Below are positions 26,753 to 34,972 of a stretch of DNA of 64,000 nt, piece after piece. Made by a program: the position numbers and the translations under genes. The notes beneath the pieces were generated by a model. The model was not told the DNA's origin. It did no database searches and saw only the letters and a list, made by a program, of their open reading frames with translations. The DNA comes from JBBPZA01 sp038199375 (GTDB lineage: Bacteria; Actinomycetota; Thermoleophilia; Solirubrobacterales; Solirubrobacteraceae): NCBI GenBank assembly GCA_038199375.1, contig JBBPZA010000059.1, forward strand, positions 37,294 to 101,293, given 5' to 3'. The first letter of the stretch is position 1, and each line of letters begins with the position of its first letter.

Positions 26753-27231
26753 GCGACTCCCTCACCCATCTCGACGCCTCCGGTCGCGCCCGCATGGTCG
26801 ACGTCGGCGCCAAGGCCGTAAGCGACCGCCGGGCCGTCGCGAGGGCGGTGGTGCGGATGGCGCCCGGGACCGCCGCCGCGGTGGCCGGCGGCGACGCGCC
26901 GAAGGGCGACGTGCTCGGCGCCGCGCGCCTCGCGGGCATCCAGGCCGCCAAGCGGACCGCCGAGCTCATCCCGCTCTGCCACGTCCTTCCGCTCTCCTTC
27001 GCCGGCGTGGAGGGAGAGGTCGACCAGGCGGCCGGGACGGTGACGCTCCTCGCCGAGGCGCGCACGAGCGCACAGACCGGCGTCGAGATGGAGGCGATGA
27101 CCGCCGCGGCGGTCGCCGCCCTGACCGTCTACGACATGGTCAAGGGCATGCAGCGCGACGTCGAGATCCTCGAGGTCGTCCTGTTGGAGAAGGTCGGGGG
27201 CAAGAGCGGACACTGGCGCCGCGAGGGATGA
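26749..27231 (+). CDS. moaC: cyclic pyranopterin monophosphate synthase MoaC
   Basis: A 160-residue MoaC with THLDASGRARMVDVGAKAVSDR at the start, the active-site helix AAKRTAELIPLCHVLPLSF, ARTSAQTGVEMEAM and AALTVYDMVKGMQRD. It converts the GTP-derived cyclopropane intermediate to cyclic pyranopterin monophosphate in molybdopterin synthesis. MoaA is not in the window. Overlaps the next gene by four bases. Confidence 0.95.
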   Translation: MSDSLTHLDASGRARMVDVGAKAVSDRRAVARAVVRMAPGTAAAVAGGDAPKGDVLGAARLAGIQAAKRTAELIPLCHVLPLSFAGVEGEVDQAAGTVTLLAEARTSAQTGVEMEAMTAAAVAALTVYDMVKGMQRDVEILEVVLLEKVGGKSGHWRREG

Positions 27232-27689
27232 GGGCGGCGGTCATCACGATCTCGACGCGGGTCGCCCGCGGGGACGCCGAGGACCTCTCCGGCGCCCGCC
27301 TTGCCGAGCTGACCCGCGAGGCCGGCGCCGAGGTGGTGGCGGCGGAGGTCGTCACCGACGACCGCGCGCTCATCGAGGCGCGCCTGCGCCACCACGTCGA
27401 AGCCGGCTGCACGTTCGTCTTCACCACCGGCGGCACCGGGTTCACCCCTGACGACGTGACCCCGGAGGCCAGCCGGGCCGTCATCGAGCGCGACGCGCCG
27501 GGCTTCGCCGAGACCCTGCGCGCCGAGTCGCGCCGGCATACGCCGCTTGGGATCTTGACTCGCGGCGTGTCGGGCATCGCGGGCCGAACGCTGATCGTCA
27601 ACTTCCCCGGCAACCCCAGGGCGATCGACGAGCTGTTCCCGGTACTGGCGCCCACGCTCGAGCACGTAACCGAGACGCTCAACCGTTGA
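27228..27689 (+). CDS. molybdopterin adenylyltransferase-type protein (MogA/MoaB)
   Basis: A 153-residue MogA/MoaB-like protein: AAVITISTRVARG at the start, FVFTTGGTGFTPDDVTPEA (the TGGTG molybdopterin-binding loop), and LIVNFPGNPRAIDE near the end. It adenylylates molybdopterin before metal insertion. ATGA overlap with moaC fixes the start. Confidence 0.92.
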   Translation: MRAAVITISTRVARGDAEDLSGARLAELTREAGAEVVAAEVVTDDRALIEARLRHHVEAGCTFVFTTGGTGFTPDDVTPEASRAVIERDAPGFAETLRAESRRHTPLGILTRGVSGIAGRTLIVNFPGNPRAIDELFPVLAPTLEHVTETLNR

Positions 27690-27697
27690 TCAGGCCG

Positions 27698-27703
27698 TAC
27701 GCT
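27698..27703 (+). promoter_or_regulatory. -10 box TACGCT upstream of ccmA
   Basis: TACGCT ends eight bases before the ATG at 27712, so the cytochrome c maturation/heme run probably has its own leaderless transcript in addition to read-through. Confidence 0.45.
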
Positions 27704-27711
27704 CGGCAGCA

Positions 27712-28392
27712 ATGGCATGCGCGATCGAGCTCGAGGCACTGTCCCGGGACTACGGCGAGCGCACCGCGCTGGCCGACGTCAGCGTGGCGCTCGAGGAGGG
27801 CGCGACGCTCGCGGTCCTCGGCCCCAACGGGGCGGGCAAGACGACCCTGTTGCGGATCCTGGCGACGCTGCTGAGGCCCCACCGCGGCGCGGCGCGCGTG
27901 CTCGGGCGAGAGCTGCCACGGGAGGGGTGGACCGTACGGGGGCGGATCGGGTTCCTCGGCCACGACCCGCTGCTCTACCGCGATTTGACCGCGCGCGAGA
28001 ACCTGCGCTACCACGCACGGTTGCACGACGTCGGCGAGCAGCGCGTCGACGAGGTCCTGGATCAGGTCGGGATGGCCCGGCGCGCCGACGAGGCGCTTCG
28101 CCTTCTCTCGCGGGGCATGGTCCAGCGCCTGGCCGTCTGCCGGGCGGTGCTCCACGATCCCGAACTGCTGCTCCTCGACGAGCCGACCTCGCACCTCGAC
28201 CCGGCCGGCATAGAGCTGGTGGAGCCGCTGATCGGCCGCTCGTCGGGGCGGACCCGCGTGGTCGTCAGCCACGATCCGGGCGGGTCGGTCGCCGAAGCGG
28301 ACGTCGTCCTCGGGCTCAAGCGCGGTCGCGCGGAGCTCGTCGCCGAGGCCCGGAGTGTGGGGGAAGTGGAGCTCCGAGGGCTCTACCGGTGA
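27712..28392 (+). CDS. ccmA: heme exporter ATP-binding protein CcmA
   Basis: A 226-residue ABC ATPase: Walker A GPNGAGKTT, Q-loop-region FLGHDPLLYRDLTARENLRY, signature LLSRGMVQRLAVCRAVLHDP (LSxGM variant), Walker B LLLLDEPTSHLDP. Together with ccmB and ccmC it moves heme across the membrane for cytochrome c maturation. The Asn-less 'LSRGM' signature is typical of CcmA. Its stop overlaps ccmB (GTGA). Confidence 0.9.
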   Translation: MACAIELEALSRDYGERTALADVSVALEEGATLAVLGPNGAGKTTLLRILATLLRPHRGAARVLGRELPREGWTVRGRIGFLGHDPLLYRDLTARENLRYHARLHDVGEQRVDEVLDQVGMARRADEALRLLSRGMVQRLAVCRAVLHDPELLLLDEPTSHLDPAGIELVEPLIGRSSGRTRVVVSHDPGGSVAEADVVLGLKRGRAELVAEARSVGEVELRGLYR

Positions 28393-29054
28393 CCCGCGCC
28401 GCCCTTGCCGTGCTGCGAAAGGACCTGCGCGCGGAGCTTCGGACTGGCGAGACGGTGCCCGCGATGTGCCTGTTCGCGGTCACGACGCTCGTCGTCTTCC
28501 ATTTCGCCTTCAATCGGGAGAGCGTCGAGGGCGATCTTGCCGCCGGCATCCTGTGGGTGACCGTGCTCTTCGCCGCCGTGCTCGGGATCAACCGGCTCTT
28601 CGTCGCCGAGCGCGAGCAGGGCGGCTTCGACGGCTTCCTCCTCGCCCCGGTCGACCGCACCGCGATGCTGGTTGCCAAGGTGGTTGCGCTGCTCGCGTTC
28701 CTGGTCGCCGTCGAGCTCGTGACCGTTCCCGCCTTCGCCCTCCTCCTGCTCGAGCCGGCGCCCGACCCTCGGCTGATCGCCGTCCTCGCCCTTGGCGACC
28801 TCGGCATCGCCGTCGTAGGGACCCTCACCTCCGCGCTGGCCGTCCAGACCCGTGCGCGAGACCTCATCGTCCCGATCGTCACCCTTCCGCTCCTGCTCCC
28901 GGTGATCATCGCCGCGGCGTCGGCCGCCAGCCCCCTGTTGGGCGGCGCGGGCGCCGGCTCCGTACCCATGAAGTGGATGGCCGTGCTCGGGCTCTATGAT
29001 CTGATCTTCGGCCTGATCGCCTACGCGGTGTTCGACTTCCTCCTGGAGGATTGA
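28389..29054 (+). CDS. ccmB: heme exporter permease CcmB
   Basis: A 221-residue protein with six TM helices and the CcmB signature near the N-terminus (LRKDLRAELRTGETVPAMCLF), then FVAEREQGGFDGFLLAPVDR between helices. GTG at 28389 overlaps the ccmA stop. It forms the membrane part of the CcmAB ATPase that frees holo-CcmE; ccmE itself is not in the window. Confidence 0.9.
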   Translation: MTRAALAVLRKDLRAELRTGETVPAMCLFAVTTLVVFHFAFNRESVEGDLAAGILWVTVLFAAVLGINRLFVAEREQGGFDGFLLAPVDRTAMLVAKVVALLAFLVAVELVTVPAFALLLLEPAPDPRLIAVLALGDLGIAVVGTLTSALAVQTRARDLIVPIVTLPLLLPVIIAAASAASPLLGGAGAGSVPMKWMAVLGLYDLIFGLIAYAVFDFLLED

Positions 29055-29055
29055 C

Positions 29056-29781
29056 ATGTACGGCAGAGGGTTGCCCCTACTCGCGGCCGCGGCCTGCGTT
29101 GTCCTGACGGCCGGCTTCGGGCTCGCCGTCTTCTACGCGCCCAGCGACCTCGACCAGGGGCTCATCCAGAAGATCTTCTACCTCCACGTGCCGCTTGCCA
29201 TCGTGACCCTCGGGGGGTTCGTCGCCGGCGGCGTGTTCGCGATCGGGCACCTGCGCACGGGCGACCGCCGCTGGGACGTGCGGTCGTACGTGTCGATCCA
29301 CCTGAGCCTCGTGCTCGGGGTCGCCGTCCTGCTCACCGGCGCCATCTGGGCGCGCGCATCATGGGGCACGTGGTGGGAGTGGAAGGAGCCCACGCTGGTC
29401 TCCTTCCTCGTCGTCTTCCTCCTCTATGCGACCTACCAGCCGCTGCGCTTCTCGATCGAGGACCCCGAGCGCCAGGGCCGCTACGCGTCGGTCTTTGCCA
29501 TCACCGCCGGGGCCTTCGTCCCCCTCAACTTCATGGCGGTGCGCCTGGCCGAGCCCCTCATCCATCCGCGCGTCTTCGCCGCCGCCGACAGCGGGATGGA
29601 GGGCTCCATGTGGCTGACCTTCCTCGTCTGCCTCGCGGGGATGGCGCTGCTCTTCGTGACCCTGTGGAAGTACGAGATGACCTCCAAGCACGCCGCCCAG
29701 CAACTGCGCGCGCTGCGCAGGGCCTTGGCCCGAGACGCGGAGGCGTCCGAGGCGCGCAGTGCCGCGCCGAGCGTGAGCTGA
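29056..29781 (+). CDS. ccmC: cytochrome c maturation protein CcmC
   Basis: A 241-residue six-TM protein of the heme-handling family: KIFYLHVPLAIVTL carries one heme-ligand His, the tryptophan-rich motif is SWGTWWEWKEPTLVSF, and ADSGMEGSMWLTFLVC follows. It loads heme onto the chaperone CcmE. It starts one base after ccmB. The stop overlaps a short frame that leads to ccmD. Confidence 0.9.
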   Translation: MYGRGLPLLAAAACVVLTAGFGLAVFYAPSDLDQGLIQKIFYLHVPLAIVTLGGFVAGGVFAIGHLRTGDRRWDVRSYVSIHLSLVLGVAVLLTGAIWARASWGTWWEWKEPTLVSFLVVFLLYATYQPLRFSIEDPERQGRYASVFAITAGAFVPLNFMAVRLAEPLIHPRVFAAADSGMEGSMWLTFLVCLAGMALLFVTLWKYEMTSKHAAQQLRALRRALARDAEASEARSAAPSVS

Positions 29782-29843
29782 TGCCGGCCCAGAGCGACCC
29801 AGATCCCTTCTCGAGCCCACTGCGATGCCGGCCCAGGAACTGA
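29781..29843 (+). other. short frame with duplicated ccmD start
   Basis: ATG at 29781 overlaps the ccmC stop (TGATG) and opens MPAQSDPDPFSSPLRCRPRN. Its first 12 bases (ATGCCGGCCCAG) are identical to those at the ccmD start at 29825. It could be a relay peptide for coupling or the scar of a small duplication. Confidence 0.3.
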
Positions 29844-30061
29844 GCGAAGCCGGCAAGTACCTCGCCGGCGCCTTCGGGGTCTTCCTCGCGCTGCTGCTGA
29901 TCTACGTCGCGATCATGGCCTCGAAGCTCAGCCGCATGGAGCGCGAGCTCGGCGAGCTGGGCGAGCTCGCGCAGCGCGGCCCGCGCGAGGGGGATGAGGC
30001 CGCGACCGGCCCGCATCAACAGGTTCCGCCGCCCCCCGCGCCGAGGGAGACCGTCAAGTGA
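29825..30061 (+). CDS. ccmD: CcmD-like small membrane protein
   Basis: Seventy-eight residues: one TM (YLAGAFGVFLALLLIYVAIMA) followed by a charged helix KLSRMERELGELGELAQRG and a proline-rich end. Size, topology and position after ccmC match CcmD, which helps release holo-CcmE from CcmABC. Sequence conservation in CcmD is low, so the name rests mainly on context. Overlaps hemA (GTGA). Confidence 0.7.
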   Translation: MPAQELSEAGKYLAGAFGVFLALLLIYVAIMASKLSRMERELGELGELAQRGPREGDEAATGPHQQVPPPPAPRETVK

Positions 30062-31398
30062 GCGAGCTGCTCCTCCTCGGCGTCTCCCACAAGACCGCTC
30101 CGGTGGGATTGCGCGAGCGCGTCGCGTTGACCGACGGCCAGGTCACACACTTCGTCGCCGCCCTGCTCGACGCCGACGCGGTCCATGAGGCCGTCGCGAT
30201 CTCGACCTGCAACCGCACCGAGGTCTTCCTCGTCGCCGGTGATCCCGTCGAGGCCGAGACCGCCGCGCTGGGCATGCTTGCACGCCACGGGGGGATCCGG
30301 CCCACGGAGCTGACCCCCGCGATCTACTCGCTGCGCAACTGCGATGCCGCGCGACACCTGTTCCGGGTGACGGCCGGCCTCGAGTCGATGATCGTCGGCG
30401 AGGCGGAGGTCCAGGGCCAGGTTCGGCGCTCCTACGAGCGCGCGCTGGAGACGGGCGCGACGGGGCCGCTGACCAACCGCGTCTTCCGCGCCGCGCTGGC
30501 GACGGGAAAGCGCGTGCGCACCGAGACCGCGATCGGCGAGGGCGCGACCAACGTCTCCTCGGTGGCCGTCGACCTCGCCCGAGAGCTGCTCGGTGAGCTG
30601 GGCGGTCGCCGGGTCATCGTGCTCGGGGCAGGCGAGACCGGTGAGCTGACCGCCGAGGCGCTCGCCGGCCGAGGCGCCGACATGATCTTCGTGGCCAACC
30701 GGCGACGCAGCCGCGCGCAGAGCGTTGCGCGGCGCTTCGGCGGCCGCGTCGTCGGCTTCGACGAGTTTCCCGCAGAGCTCGAGGAGGTCGACATCGTCGT
30801 AGCCGCGACCTCCTCGCCACACGCAATCGTGGGTGAAGAGGAGCTCGCGGCGGTCATGGCCGCCCGCGAGGGCCGGCCGCTGCTGCTGATGGACATCGCG
30901 GTTCCCCGCGACGTGGAGCCGGGGTGCGCGGCGATCGACGGTGTCTCCCTGCACGACATCGATGACCTGCAGGCGGTCGTCGCCCGCCACCAGTCGGTGC
31001 GCGAGGCCGAGGCGGTTCGGGCCGAGGCGATCGTCGAGCAGGAGATCCAGCGCTTCTCGCAGTGGCTGGGGTCCCTGGAGGTCGTCCCGACCATCCAGGC
31101 GCTGCGCGGCCGGGCGGGTGGGATCGTGGAGCGCGTGCTGGCCGAGAATGCGGGGCGGTGGGAGACCATGTCCGCCGCGGACCTGGAGCGCATCGCCCTG
31201 GTGGCCCGTGCGGTTGCGAGCCGGCTGCTGCACGAGCCGACCGTCCGCCTCAAGGACGCGCCGAGGGAGCGTGCTCACGCCCACATGCACCTCCTCCGGG
31301 AGCTGTTCGCGCTCGAGGAGGAAGCGCGCGAGGGAGGCGAGGAGCATCGCGGGGACGCGGCCACGGTGCGGCGGCTGCCACGTCGCGGTGAGCGGTGA
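30058..31398 (+). CDS. hemA: glutamyl-tRNA reductase
   Basis: A 446-residue enzyme: LGVSHKTAPVGLRER at the start, nucleophile Cys51 in ISTCNRTEVF, GLESMIVGEAEVQGQV, NADPH-binding VIVLGAGETGELTAEAL, and the spinal-helix dimerisation end with ERIALVARAVASRLLHEPTVRLK. It reduces Glu-tRNA to glutamate-1-semialdehyde, the first step of C5 heme synthesis. Start overlaps ccmD. Confidence 0.95.
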   Translation: MSELLLLGVSHKTAPVGLRERVALTDGQVTHFVAALLDADAVHEAVAISTCNRTEVFLVAGDPVEAETAALGMLARHGGIRPTELTPAIYSLRNCDAARHLFRVTAGLESMIVGEAEVQGQVRRSYERALETGATGPLTNRVFRAALATGKRVRTETAIGEGATNVSSVAVDLARELLGELGGRRVIVLGAGETGELTAEALAGRGADMIFVANRRRSRAQSVARRFGGRVVGFDEFPAELEEVDIVVAATSSPHAIVGEEELAAVMAAREGRPLLLMDIAVPRDVEPGCAAIDGVSLHDIDDLQAVVARHQSVREAEAVRAEAIVEQEIQRFSQWLGSLEVVPTIQALRGRAGGIVERVLAENAGRWETMSAADLERIALVARAVASRLLHEPTVRLKDAPRERAHAHMHLLRELFALEEEAREGGEEHRGDAATVRRLPRRGER

Positions 31399-31503
31399 GC
31401 GGTGAGCTCGACCGCGCGACCGGGGCACGGGCGCGGCGGCCTTCGTCCCCGGCTGACCCTCGACCCGCGCCGAGCGCGACAGGCTCGACGAGAGACAGGC
31501 CGT

Positions 31504-31548
31504 GGTGGGGCGATTTGCGGCCGTATGTAGTACGCAATTCGCCCCACC
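31504..31548 (+). promoter_or_regulatory. long stem-loop between hemA and hemC
   Basis: Arms 31504-31519 and 31533-31548 pair over 16 positions with one mismatch; the loop is 13 bases. No T-run follows. It sits just before the hemC start (31565), in a 166-base gap that is otherwise empty of genes. It could be a terminator of the ccm-hemA message, a protected leader or a regulatory site. Confidence 0.5.
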
Positions 31549-31564
31549 CCTTGAATGCGCTCTG

Positions 31565-32464
31565 GTGACCGTGCCCCTTCGCATCGGCACCCGCGGGAGC
31601 GCGCTTGCGCTTGCCCAAGCCCGGCTCGTGGCCCGCATGCTCGGCGGCGCCGAGCTCGTGCCCATCGTCACCAGTGGCGATCGGGGTGACGGCGCTCAGG
31701 ACAAGTCGCGCTGGGTGGACTTGATCGAGACAGCGCTCCAGGACGGAGAGGTCGACCTCGCGGTCCATTCGGCCAAGGACGTTCCCGCCCTGCTCGGCGA
31801 GGGCCTGACACTCGTCGGTGCGCCTCCGCGGGCGGACGCGCGCGACGCACTGTGCGGTGCGGCCTCGCTCGACGCGCTCGCCCCGGGCGCGCTGGTAGGG
31901 ACCAGCAGCCTGCGCCGGCGCGCCGCTCTCCTGGCGCTGCGCCCCGACCTGGAGGTCGTCGAGATGCGCGGCAACGTCGACACCCGTCTTCGCAAGCTGG
32001 CGGAGGGTGCGACGGACGCCATCGTGCTCGCCCGCGCAGGACTCGACCGGCTCGGTCGAGGCGAGCTGGCGGACGCCGTGCTCGAGATCGACGCGATGGT
32101 CCCGGCACCCGGCCAGGGCACGCTCGCGCTCGAGGGCCGAGCGGAAGACGGCCGGGCGAGGGGCGCGGCGCAGCGGATAGCCGACGACGCAACGATGGCC
32201 TGCTTGGAGTGCGAGCGGGCGCTGGTCGACGCCTTGGACGCGACCTGCCACACGCCGGTCGGCGCGTACGCACGCCTTCGCGCAGACGTGATGGAAGTCC
32301 ACACCTTCGTCGGCCTCCCGGACGGGTCCGAGTGGGCGCGCGACGAGCTGTCGGGCGCCGTGACCGACCCCAAGCGGCTCGGTCGCGAGTGCGCGGAGCG
32401 GCTGCTCGCCGCGGGCGCCGGGGACCTTCTCCGTCGTGCCGAGGCCGTCTCCGCGGGAGCGTGA
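31565..32464 (+). CDS. hemC: hydroxymethylbilane synthase
   Basis: A 299-residue porphobilinogen deaminase: RIGTRGSALALAQARLVA, HSAKDVPALLGEGL, GTSSLRRRAALLALRPDLEV, RGNVDTRLRKL, APGQGTLALEG, and the domain 3 Cys in ALDATCHTPVGAYA, which carries the dipyrromethane cofactor. GTG at 31565 (TTGAAT eight bases before) or GTG 31571 may be the start. Its stop overlaps cobA-hemD (GTGA). Confidence 0.94.
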   Translation: MTVPLRIGTRGSALALAQARLVARMLGGAELVPIVTSGDRGDGAQDKSRWVDLIETALQDGEVDLAVHSAKDVPALLGEGLTLVGAPPRADARDALCGAASLDALAPGALVGTSSLRRRAALLALRPDLEVVEMRGNVDTRLRKLAEGATDAIVLARAGLDRLGRGELADAVLEIDAMVPAPGQGTLALEGRAEDGRARGAAQRIADDATMACLECERALVDALDATCHTPVGAYARLRADVMEVHTFVGLPDGSEWARDELSGAVTDPKRLGRECAERLLAAGAGDLLRRAEAVSAGA

Positions 32465-33954
32465 CCGGGATCGTCCATCTCGTCGGCGCCGGGCCCGGCG
32501 ATCCCGGCCTGCTCACGGTCCGCGCGCTCGAGCTCATCTCGCGCGCCGACGTGGTCCTCTATGACCGCCTGATTCCCCCGGGCGCGCTCGACGGCGCGCG
32601 AGATGACGCCGAGCTCGTCTATGTCGGCAAGACGCCGGGGAGCCCGTCGATGCCCCAGGCACAGATCGACGCGCTCCTGGTCGAGCACGGTCGCGCCGGC
32701 CGGCGCGCGGTGCGGCTCAAGGGTGGGGACCCCTTCGTGTTCGGCCGGGGTGGGGAGGAGGCTCAGGCGCTGCGCGCGGCGGGGGTGGCGTTCGAGGTCG
32801 TGCCCGGCATCACGGCGGGCGTCGCGGCGCCGGCCTACGCCGGCATCCCCGTGACCCACCGCGATCGTGCCAGCGCGGTGGCCTTCGTCACCGGGCACGA
32901 GGATCCGGAGAAGGGCGAGCAGGCGCTCGACTGGGAAGCGCTCGCCCGGTTTCCGGGCACGCTTGTCTTCTACATGGGGGTCAAGGCGCTCCCGCGCATC
33001 GCCGAGCGGCTCACCGCGGCGGGGCGGCCCGCCCACGAGCCGGCCGCCGTCGTCGAGCGGGGCACCCAGCCAGGGCAGCGCACCATCCTCGCCACGCTCG
33101 CCACCATCGCGGCGCGGGCGACCGAGGCGGGTGTGCTTGCGCCGTCGGTGACCGTCGTCGGCGCCGTCGCCGACCTGGCCCGGGAGCTGGACTGGCTCGA
33201 TCGCCGGCCCCTGCACGGCCGCACCGTCGCGGTCACCCGGGCGCGGGCTCAGGCGTCGGGGCTCGCGTCCACGCTGCGCGAGCTCGGCGCGGAGGTGATC
33301 GAGGCGCCGGCCATCCGCATCCACGCGCTTCCCGGCGACGCGCCCGACCTCTCGGGCTACGACCTCCTCTGCCTCACGAGCCCCAACGGCGTGGCGCTGC
33401 TCTTCGACCGGCTCGAGCGCGCCGGAGCCGACGCGCGCGCGCTCGCCGGCGCCACCGTGGCCGCCATCGGGCCGGGCACCGCGCGCGCGCTGCGCGAGCG
33501 TGGGGTACTCGCCGACGTCGTGCCCGAGCGCTTCGTGGCCGAGGGCCTGGTCGAGGCCCTGCGCGACCGGCCGATCCGCCGGGCGCTCGTCGCGCGAGCC
33601 GCCGAGGCCCGCGACGTCCTCCCGGACGCGCTGCGAGCACGGGGCGCCGCGGTCGACGTCCTCGCGCTCTACGAGACGGTCGCCGAGCGACTTCCCGAGG
33701 AGCAGCTCGCAGCCCTGCGTGAAGCCGACTACGTCACCTTCACGTCGTCCTCCACGGTTCGCCACCTGCTCGAGGCCGCGGAGGGCCCGGAACCCCTCAT
33801 CGGCGCCCGGTTGGTGTCGATCGGCCCGGTGACCAGCGCGACCCTCCGCGACCACGGTCTCGCGCCCGACGTCGAAGCGGTGCGCCACGACGTCGACGGC
33901 CTGGTCGACGCGCTCGTGCAGGACGCCGGGCAGGCCACCGACCACCGAAGGTAG
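32461..33954 (+). CDS. uroporphyrinogen-III methyltransferase / uroporphyrinogen-III synthase fusion
   Basis: A 497-residue fusion. Residues 1-240 are the SUMT (CobA) domain: VHLVGAGPGDPGLLTVRALE, VLYDRLI, RLKGGDPFVFGRGGEEAQAL, VPGITAG, GIPVTHRD, FYMGVKALPRIAERL. From about 250 (GRTVAVTRARAQASGLASTL) to the end is the HemD domain, with LCLTSPNGVALLFDRL and YVTFTSSSTVRHLLEA. It closes the tetrapyrrole ring and methylates it, directing flux to siroheme, and pairs functionally with the dehydrogenase at 25956. Confidence 0.94.
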   Translation: MTGIVHLVGAGPGDPGLLTVRALELISRADVVLYDRLIPPGALDGARDDAELVYVGKTPGSPSMPQAQIDALLVEHGRAGRRAVRLKGGDPFVFGRGGEEAQALRAAGVAFEVVPGITAGVAAPAYAGIPVTHRDRASAVAFVTGHEDPEKGEQALDWEALARFPGTLVFYMGVKALPRIAERLTAAGRPAHEPAAVVERGTQPGQRTILATLATIAARATEAGVLAPSVTVVGAVADLARELDWLDRRPLHGRTVAVTRARAQASGLASTLRELGAEVIEAPAIRIHALPGDAPDLSGYDLLCLTSPNGVALLFDRLERAGADARALAGATVAAIGPGTARALRERGVLADVVPERFVAEGLVEALRDRPIRRALVARAAEARDVLPDALRARGAAVDVLALYETVAERLPEEQLAALREADYVTFTSSSTVRHLLEAAEGPEPLIGARLVSIGPVTSATLRDHGLAPDVEAVRHDVDGLVDALVQDAGQATDHRR

Positions 33955-33966
33955 GCTGCGCCCTGC

Positions 33967-34235
33967 GTGCCGGCGATCACCTTCCTGTCGGACTACGGGC
34001 GCGACGACGACTTCGTCGGCGTCTGCCACGGGGTCATGGCGCGGATCGCGCCCGATGCGCGGGTGGTCGACATCACCCACGGCATTTCCCGCCACGACGT
34101 GCGCTCGGGGGCCCTGGTGCTGTGCCGGACGCTGCCCTACGCCCCCGCGGGCGTGCATCTCGCCGTGGTCGACCCGGAGGTGGGCGCGCACCGGCGCGCG
34201 TGAACGAAGGGGGCCGGTTGGCCGCCGCCGAGTCA
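33967..34235 (+). pseudogene. SAM hydrolase / SAM hydroxide adenosyltransferase, N-terminal remnant
   Basis: The frame from GTG 33967 reads ITFLSDYGRDDDFVGVCHGVMA, VVDITHGISRHDVRSGALVL and VHLAVVDPEVGAHRRA, the first 78 residues of a DUF62-type S-adenosyl-L-methionine hydrolase, then stops at 34201-34203. One base later in phase the sequence continues as VNEGGRLAAAES before it meets the end of the vapC gene. A normal protein has about 260 residues, so the catalytic C-terminal half is gone. TAGGCT nine bases upstream shows the old promoter. Confidence 0.75.
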
Positions 34236-34664
34236 ACTACGAAGGGGATCGACCCATCGCACACCGCCGAACCGCGAGAAGTCTGCGTCGCTGGAGTGAA
34301 GGTCCGCGCCGTGCTCAACGGCGAGCGCGGCGAGATGGGCATCTGCGACGAGGTTGCCGGCGGTCGAGAGCGGTGCGAGGAGCTCTCGCAGCACGGCGGC
34401 ATGGCGGGCGGTCGGGTGGACCACGACCGCGCACGGTTGTGCGAGCCATCCGTCCACGAGATCGAGCGCCTCGTCGGAAGAGAACGGATGCTCGAAGATG
34501 ACAGGACGGGTCGAGAGCCTCAGGACGGCGAGGAGCACGGACCACGCGAACCCAACCGTCTCGCTCCCGGAGAGCAGGCCCTCGAGCCACGCTCGGGCCG
34601 GTTGGTGCCGCGGCGAGCGCTCGTCCACCGCATAGAGGAGCAGGTTCGCGTCGGGAAGCTTCAC
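34233..34664 (-). CDS. vapC: PIN-domain toxin VapC
   Basis: A 143-residue PIN toxin: KLPDANLLLYAVDERSPRH with the first Asp, FAWSVLLAVLRLSTRP where the usual Glu is replaced or displaced, GNLVADAHLAALAVEHGA with the third acidic residue, and LHSSDADFSRF with the last. GTG at 34664 overlaps the antitoxin stop (GTGA). The 3' end abuts the broken SAM hydrolase, suggesting that the pair arrived by insertion there. Confidence 0.85.
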   Translation of the reverse strand: MKLPDANLLLYAVDERSPRHQPARAWLEGLLSGSETVGFAWSVLLAVLRLSTRPVIFEHPFSSDEALDLVDGWLAQPCAVVVHPTARHAAVLRELLAPLSTAGNLVADAHLAALAVEHGADLHSSDADFSRFGGVRWVDPLRS

Positions 34665-34921
34665 TTGCGCATCTCGAGCTTGCGCACGAGCTCTGAGTCC
34701 TCGAGCTCTCCCGCCAACCGCAGCGCCTTGTCGAGGTCGACCCCTTCGCGCAGGCCGAGTGGCCGCGTCGGAACCTCGTAGGGCCGCGCCGCGTCCTCGT
34801 CGCTCCTGAGGCCCATCCTGATGCTGCTGTTGAGCACTTCCTTGAACGAGACCCCACGCTCGGCGGCCAGCGCGTGCAAGCGAGCGGCGATGTCGGGATC
34901 CAGGGTCACGGTAGTGCGCAC
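34661..34921 (-). CDS. vapB: ribbon-helix-helix antitoxin VapB
   Basis: Eighty-six residues with an N-terminal ribbon-helix-helix: RTTVTLDPDIAARLHALAAE, then RGVSFKEVLNSSIRMGL. The middle is linker and the C-terminus (AGELEDSELVRKLEMRK) would bind the toxin. GTG 34921 lies nine bases after a TAAGGT box. Different fold from the two Phd-type antitoxins in this window. Confidence 0.88.
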   Translation of the reverse strand: MRTTVTLDPDIAARLHALAAERGVSFKEVLNSSIRMGLRSDEDAARPYEVPTRPLGLREGVDLDKALRLAGELEDSELVRKLEMRK

Positions 34922-34930
34922 GCCGAAGGC

Positions 34931-34972
34931 ACCTTAGCATCAGCGATGGTGCTGTCATGCTGTAAAGCATGA
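34931..34972 (-). promoter_or_regulatory. vapBC promoter with palindromic operator
   Basis: TAAGGT (34936-34931, minus) serves vapB. Upstream, TCATGCT (34955-34961) and AGCATGA (34966-34972) form a perfect 7-bp inverted repeat with a GTAA spacer, covering the -35 region and the first codon of birA (ATG 34969). A ribbon-helix-helix repressor site is the likely reading, so the toxin pair could also affect birA. Confidence 0.55.
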
